NCBI RefSeq assembly: GCF_943914685.1
Contig: NZ_CALUCZ010000008.1
Location: 22,245 to 86,244 of the forward strand
DNA from: an uncultured Mobiluncus sp.
GTDB taxonomy: Bacteria; Actinomycetota; Actinomycetes; Actinomycetales; Actinomycetaceae
Direction of reading: 5' to 3'
Length of the DNA stretch: 64,000 nucleotides
In this document: piece after piece, positions 60,832 to 64,000 of the stretch
Numbering within the stretch: position 1 is the stretch's first letter
Layout: every line of letters starts with the position of its first letter
The notes under the pieces: generated by a model
Database searches by the model: none
What the model saw: only the letters and a program-made list of their open reading frames with translations
What the model was told of the DNA's origin: nothing
Made by a program: the position numbers and the translations under genes

Positions 60832-62880
60832 GTGAGCGATACGAATAACCCCTGGGCTTCCCCCGAGGAAACGCCCGCGTCAGAAAACCAGGAAAACACC
60901 GAGTCCACTCCGGAACCTCAAGAAACGCAGATTCCCGCGAATCCCCAGAGCTCTAATGAGGCTGCGGCATCGGACAACCCGCAGCCCGCCCAGACGCAAA
61001 CTCCGAGCCTGAGCGGCCGGATTATCTCAGTAACCCCCGCCGGCCAGGCCAGTGCTGAGCCTGCTGTGGACAGCGATAACGCCGAACAGTCGGGTGGCAG
61101 GCCGGTGGCCCACGCTTCTAGTGAAGTGGCGAGCGCGGGGTTCGCCAGTCCTTCTGATGACGGGTTCACAAGTCCAGGTGGTGACGGTTTCACAAGCCCG
61201 TCCGGGAGCGTTCCCGCTGAACAGCCCCTGAACAGCTCCACCGGTTCGTTCAGCACCGCCTCAACCGACTCAACTGAGGCGGCCCCAACCCAACCGACTG
61301 ACCCCGCTTCTGCCAACGCGACTGACCCCGCTTCTGCCAACGCCGCCAACACGACCAACCCGGCGAGCCCGAACCCTTCGGCACAGTACGGAGCCAACGC
61401 CTTTTGGGGCACCACGCCGGGCTTTTCCGACCCCCTCGCGAACCCGGCTCACCCGCTATCCGGCGCGGCCAGCCCGAACCAAGGTCAGCCAGTCGGCGCC
61501 AACCCCGGCATACCGGGCAACCCCGGTGGTAACCCCGGCGGCAACCCGTTTGCGACTTCCGACCCCTTTGCCGGCACCCGCGGGGCGACGAACCCGCTGC
61601 AAAACAGCTTGACCTGGGCGGCGACCCCGGGGGATAAAAAGGAAAAAAGCCGTCCCGGATGGGGAGCCTTGATCGGCGTGGCGGTGGCGGCATCGCTGCT
61701 GAGTACCGGCGGTTTGTACGCTATCGAACAGAGCGGCTTGTTCGGGCATGACGCAGAAACGACCAGTTCGACCCTGTTCAATCCGGAGGACAAGGATGTC
61801 GCCACCCCCGAGCCGGTGGCAAACTCCAACTCGCAGACTCCGAACTGGGAGGCTGTGGCCAAAGCGGTCCGCCCCGCCGTGGTGGCGATTTCGGTGGAAA
61901 CGAACAACGGATCCGACCAGGGCTCCGGCTCGATTATCGACTCGAAAGGTCACATTCTGACCAATAATCACGTGGTGGCGGGAGCGGCGGACGGCAACGG
62001 CATCATCACCGTAGAACTGTATGACGGACGCTTGTACAAAGCGAAAATCGTGGGCCGTGACGTGCTGACTGACCTAGCGGTGATAAAAATCGAGAACCCG
62101 CCGAAAGATTTGACCGTGGCGCCGTTGGGTAACTCCGACGACCTGAAGGTCGGGGAGTCGGTCGCGGCCATCGGTAACCCGCTGGGATTGTCGTCTACGG
62201 TCACCACGGGTATTGTCTCGGCGCTGGACCGTCCCGTGCGGGTGCAAGCGGTGCAGGGGGGCAGTCCCGATGGTGAAGATGAAAAAGACCCCTTTGGCCT
62301 GCGGCGTTACTTTGGCGGCGGTATGCTGCAACCCTCCCAGCCTGAAAAAAGCACCGCTCCTACCGAAGTCACCACGAACGCGATTCAGGTGGACGCGGCG
62401 GTGAATCCGGGTAACTCCGGCGGCCCCTTGTTCGATTCACGAGGGCGGATAGTGGGCGTGACCTCGTCCATTGCGAGTCTTTCGGGTTCCGGCGGCTCGA
62501 CCAGAGAGGGCCAAGCGGGCTCTATCGGGCTGGGCTTTGCCATTCCGATTAATCAGGCTTCGATGATTGCCACCCAGCTCATTGATCACGGCGAAGCGGT
62601 GCACGCGGCACTCGGCGTCGTCGTGGGCCAGGAGGTCGCCACCGTGGACAAAGTGTCCCGTTTGGGCGCGAGGATTCAAGAAATCAACTCCGGTTCCGCC
62701 GCGGATAAAGCCGGCTTGAAAGAGGGCGACATCATCACCAAGATTGACGGCAAGCCCGTGAAAGGCTCGTTGTCCCTGGTCGGTTTCGTGCGTCAATATG
62801 CCGTGGGCGACACGGTGGAACTGACCGTGGTGCGCGACGGAAAGGAACAGAAGATTCCCGTGACGCTCCAGGCGCAATAG
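60832..62880 (+). CDS. HtrA/DegP-like serine protease with PDZ domain
   Basis: 682 residues from GTG 60832 (GAGGAG upstream). Residues 1-~275 are disordered, Ser/Pro/Ala/Asn/Gly-rich and contain short repeats; then one membrane helix (WGALIGVAVAASLLSTGGLYAI). The trypsin-like domain has H380 (TNNHVV), D414 (LTDLAV) and S529 (NPGNSGGPLF). A C-terminal PDZ domain follows (GLKEGDIITKIDGKPVKG). Actinobacterial membrane HtrA proteins control envelope protein quality; the active site is exterior. All catalytic residues present. Confidence 0.93.
   Translation: MSDTNNPWASPEETPASENQENTESTPEPQETQIPANPQSSNEAAASDNPQPAQTQTPSLSGRIISVTPAGQASAEPAVDSDNAEQSGGRPVAHASSEVASAGFASPSDDGFTSPGGDGFTSPSGSVPAEQPLNSSTGSFSTASTDSTEAAPTQPTDPASANATDPASANAANTTNPASPNPSAQYGANAFWGTTPGFSDPLANPAHPLSGAASPNQGQPVGANPGIPGNPGGNPGGNPFATSDPFAGTRGATNPLQNSLTWAATPGDKKEKSRPGWGALIGVAVAASLLSTGGLYAIEQSGLFGHDAETTSSTLFNPEDKDVATPEPVANSNSQTPNWEAVAKAVRPAVVAISVETNNGSDQGSGSIIDSKGHILTNNHVVAGAADGNGIITVELYDGRLYKAKIVGRDVLTDLAVIKIENPPKDLTVAPLGNSDDLKVGESVAAIGNPLGLSSTVTTGIVSALDRPVRVQAVQGGSPDGEDEKDPFGLRRYFGGGMLQPSQPEKSTAPTEVTTNAIQVDAAVNPGNSGGPLFDSRGRIVGVTSSIASLSGSGGSTREGQAGSIGLGFAIPINQASMIATQLIDHGEAVHAALGVVVGQEVATVDKVSRLGARIQEINSGSAADKAGLKEGDIITKIDGKPVKGSLSLVGFVRQYAVGDTVELTVVRDGKEQKIPVTLQAQ
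61297..61344 (+). repeat. 24-base tandem repeat in the htrA-like gene
   Basis: Two adjacent 24-base units differing only in the last base, encoding TDPASANA twice. A related 8-residue pattern (FxSPxxDG) occurs earlier near 61140-61200. Possible replication-slippage site that varies linker length without frameshift. Confidence 0.8.
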
Positions 62881-62939
62881 TCGTACGCGCGTGTCTAGCT
62901 GGCTTGGCCGCTGCCTCCGGGCGGCGGCCAGCCCGGCAT

Positions 62940-63347
62940 TTACGCGGGGCTGAGAATTTTCGCCTTGGAAGTTTTGAGGGATTTCAAAGGCGAGTCCACA
63001 TCGTGGATTTCCAATCCGAGGGTGCCCTCAGCGTTGCGTAAAGTGTCAACGAACTGGCCGACAGTAGAGGCATTGTCGCGGTAAATTTTGACAGGTTCCC
63101 TGTCTTCGAAGATGGCGCACTTAGAGTCGACCATACCAAACTGGACTACGCGGTCGCCTGTAGGAATGAACACGTTGGCATACCCGCCGACCTGCTGTAC
63201 GCGTTGAATCAGGGTATTCAGGGGCTCGTCTGTGAGAGCGACGACAACCCACCGGTCGCCCATGTCGTTCGTGATGGGGAGCGTAATGTGATTCACAGCA
63301 ATCATGGTGCTGATTTGAGCTTGCGCTTTATCGAATTCAGTTTGCAT
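62940..63347 (-). CDS. Hypothetical protein, SseB-like in outline
   Basis: 135 residues. MQTEFDKAQAQIS begins a helical segment; the middle alternates strands (HITLPITNDMGDRWVVVALTDEPLNTLI; VVQFGMVDSKCAIFED), and it ends with a DxD-containing tail. The alternation recalls SseB-like or other small alpha/beta proteins, but I cannot name it. The ATG overlaps the end of the gene upstream by 11 bases, so the two are one operon. GAAAGGAGAGGGG lies upstream of its ATG. Confidence 0.65.
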   Translation of the reverse strand: MQTEFDKAQAQISTMIAVNHITLPITNDMGDRWVVVALTDEPLNTLIQRVQQVGGYANVFIPTGDRVVQFGMVDSKCAIFEDREPVKIYRDNASTVGQFVDTLRNAEGTLGLEIHDVDSPLKSLKTSKAKILSPA

Positions 63348-63825
63348 GATTTTGGCCCCTCTCCTTTCTGATTATTTTACTGGCAAATTTTTGTATTTGG
63401 TGGCGAGAATCGTCATAAGCGGCATTCACGTCAATCTGGCTTTCGATGGCTTGTGCGTCTTGACGGGTCAAGTGGTCGGGGTCATTCAGCTCGTCATGAA
63501 AGTGGAATGTGCCGTGGTGGCGGCAATCAGCTGAGGCGATGAGACGTTGGTTTATGCCGGCGACGCGCCCCAGTCGTTGCCAATAGGCAATATAGAAATC
63601 ACCCAGCTTGCGGTCTCGACGCGAGTTGTGGCTCTTTTTTGGGTAATACCAGGTATGGATTTCCAGCCAATCCCCGTTATTAAGCGGTTCTTTCCAGAAT
63701 TCCTCGATGAGTTGGTCGCGCGGTGGTAAGAGGTATGGTTCTTGTGGTTCTACGGTTGGTTCTTGCTTTGCCAGCTTCCGTTGCTTCTTGCTCCGCTTCA
63801 AAACCATGCATTGATTATTGCACAT
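63337..63825 (-). CDS. Hypothetical basic, histidine-rich protein
   Basis: 162 residues from ATG 63825; ATG 63807 is an alternative and neither has a clear ribosome-binding site. The N-terminus is strongly basic (LKRSKKQRKLAKQ), then a Pro/Glu segment, and a conserved-looking core DWLEIHTWYYPKKSHNSRRDRKL...CRHHGTFHFHDE, ending in a basic helix. Its H/D/R clusters might bind metal or nucleic acid. No family recognised. Operon with the 135-codon gene downstream. Confidence 0.6.
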   Translation of the reverse strand: MCNNQCMVLKRSKKQRKLAKQEPTVEPQEPYLLPPRDQLIEEFWKEPLNNGDWLEIHTWYYPKKSHNSRRDRKLGDFYIAYWQRLGRVAGINQRLIASADCRHHGTFHFHDELNDPDHLTRQDAQAIESQIDVNAAYDDSRHQIQKFASKIIRKERGQNHAN

Positions 63826-63947
63826 GGTAGCCGTCAGCTATGCGATACCTCGGCTTGGTCAGTCGGGGGTTGGACAGGCTGACGCAGTTAGGTAATCATT
63901 TTGGCGATTGCCAGACTTCGGTTGGAATTGTGGTTGCCCCGCAGCGT

Positions 63948-64000
63948 TCACAAGTGAGGTGGGGCGGCAGTGGTGGACCTCACGATGAGTTCGGTGGGAA
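63948..64000 (-). CDS. C-terminal fragment of a LacI-family regulator (rest outside window)
   Basis: The minus-strand frame open at the window edge encodes PTELIVRSTTAAPPHL and then TGA. LacI/GalR repressors typically end with PTELVVRxSTAPP, so this is probably the last 16 codons of one. Too short to be sure. Confidence 0.5.
   Translation of the reverse strand, partial: PTELIVRSTTAAPPHL

Noticed and set aside
1..64000. CRISPR arrays, insertion sequences, prophage or integrase genes
   Set aside because: No regularly spaced repeats, transposase motifs or phage structural genes were found in any frame I examined.

Overview
The window looks like chromosome of a moderately GC-rich actinobacterium, most likely Actinomycetaceae and close to Mobiluncus or Actinomyces. 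This is inferred, not proven. The support is frequent GTG and TTG starts, several promoters that look leaderless, the actinobacterial form of DapD, a menaquinone pathway, an EccC-like FtsK protein beside PP2C and FHA proteins, and 1169/1300-residue RpoB/RpoC.

Layout: 1-1342 is the end of pntB and its terminator. 1413-7947 is a lower-GC accessory block: a divergent WYL-domain regulator; a 971-residue protein with two CbxX/CfxQ-type AAA+ modules; a 277-residue protein with a possible PD-(D/E)xK nuclease motif; a structured RNA region bounded by a 20-bp inverted repeat; and a retron-like reverse transcriptase. I read it as a retron-associated defence locus of a gene combination I do not recognise. 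7958-9890 holds AT-richer genes of unknown function. 10042-13737 has a metallophosphatase, superoxide dismutase, tRNA-Ser(GGA), a toxin-antitoxin pair, and two copies of a roughly 175-bp structured repeat whose stems co-vary.

13872-19447 is an oligopeptide ABC transporter (oppA, then oppB, oppC and a fused oppDF). 19504-36200 is mostly housekeeping: typA, a VanW protein, ferredoxin, gltA, dapD, a secreted cell-wall-binding CAP protein, radA, menA, a CoA-disulfide-reductase-like flavoprotein, a FemX-like ligase, a DegT-like aminotransferase and an aldose epimerase. 36476-43918 is rpoBC. 44052-52900 has membrane proteins and menE, menB and menC.

52948-58642 is a tightly overlapping PP2C phosphatase, FHA and FtsK/EccC-like cluster. 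The FtsK protein has degenerate nucleotide-binding loops. 58938-62880 carries menD with a translationally coupled 52-codon ORF, then an HtrA-like protease. The right edge has two overlapping unknown genes and what looks like the last codons of a LacI-family regulator.

Menaquinone synthesis (menA, B, C, D, E) is complete from SEPHCHC synthase to prenylation except for menH, and is spread over 30 kb instead of forming one operon. No rRNA genes, CRISPR arrays, insertion sequences or prophage genes were seen.
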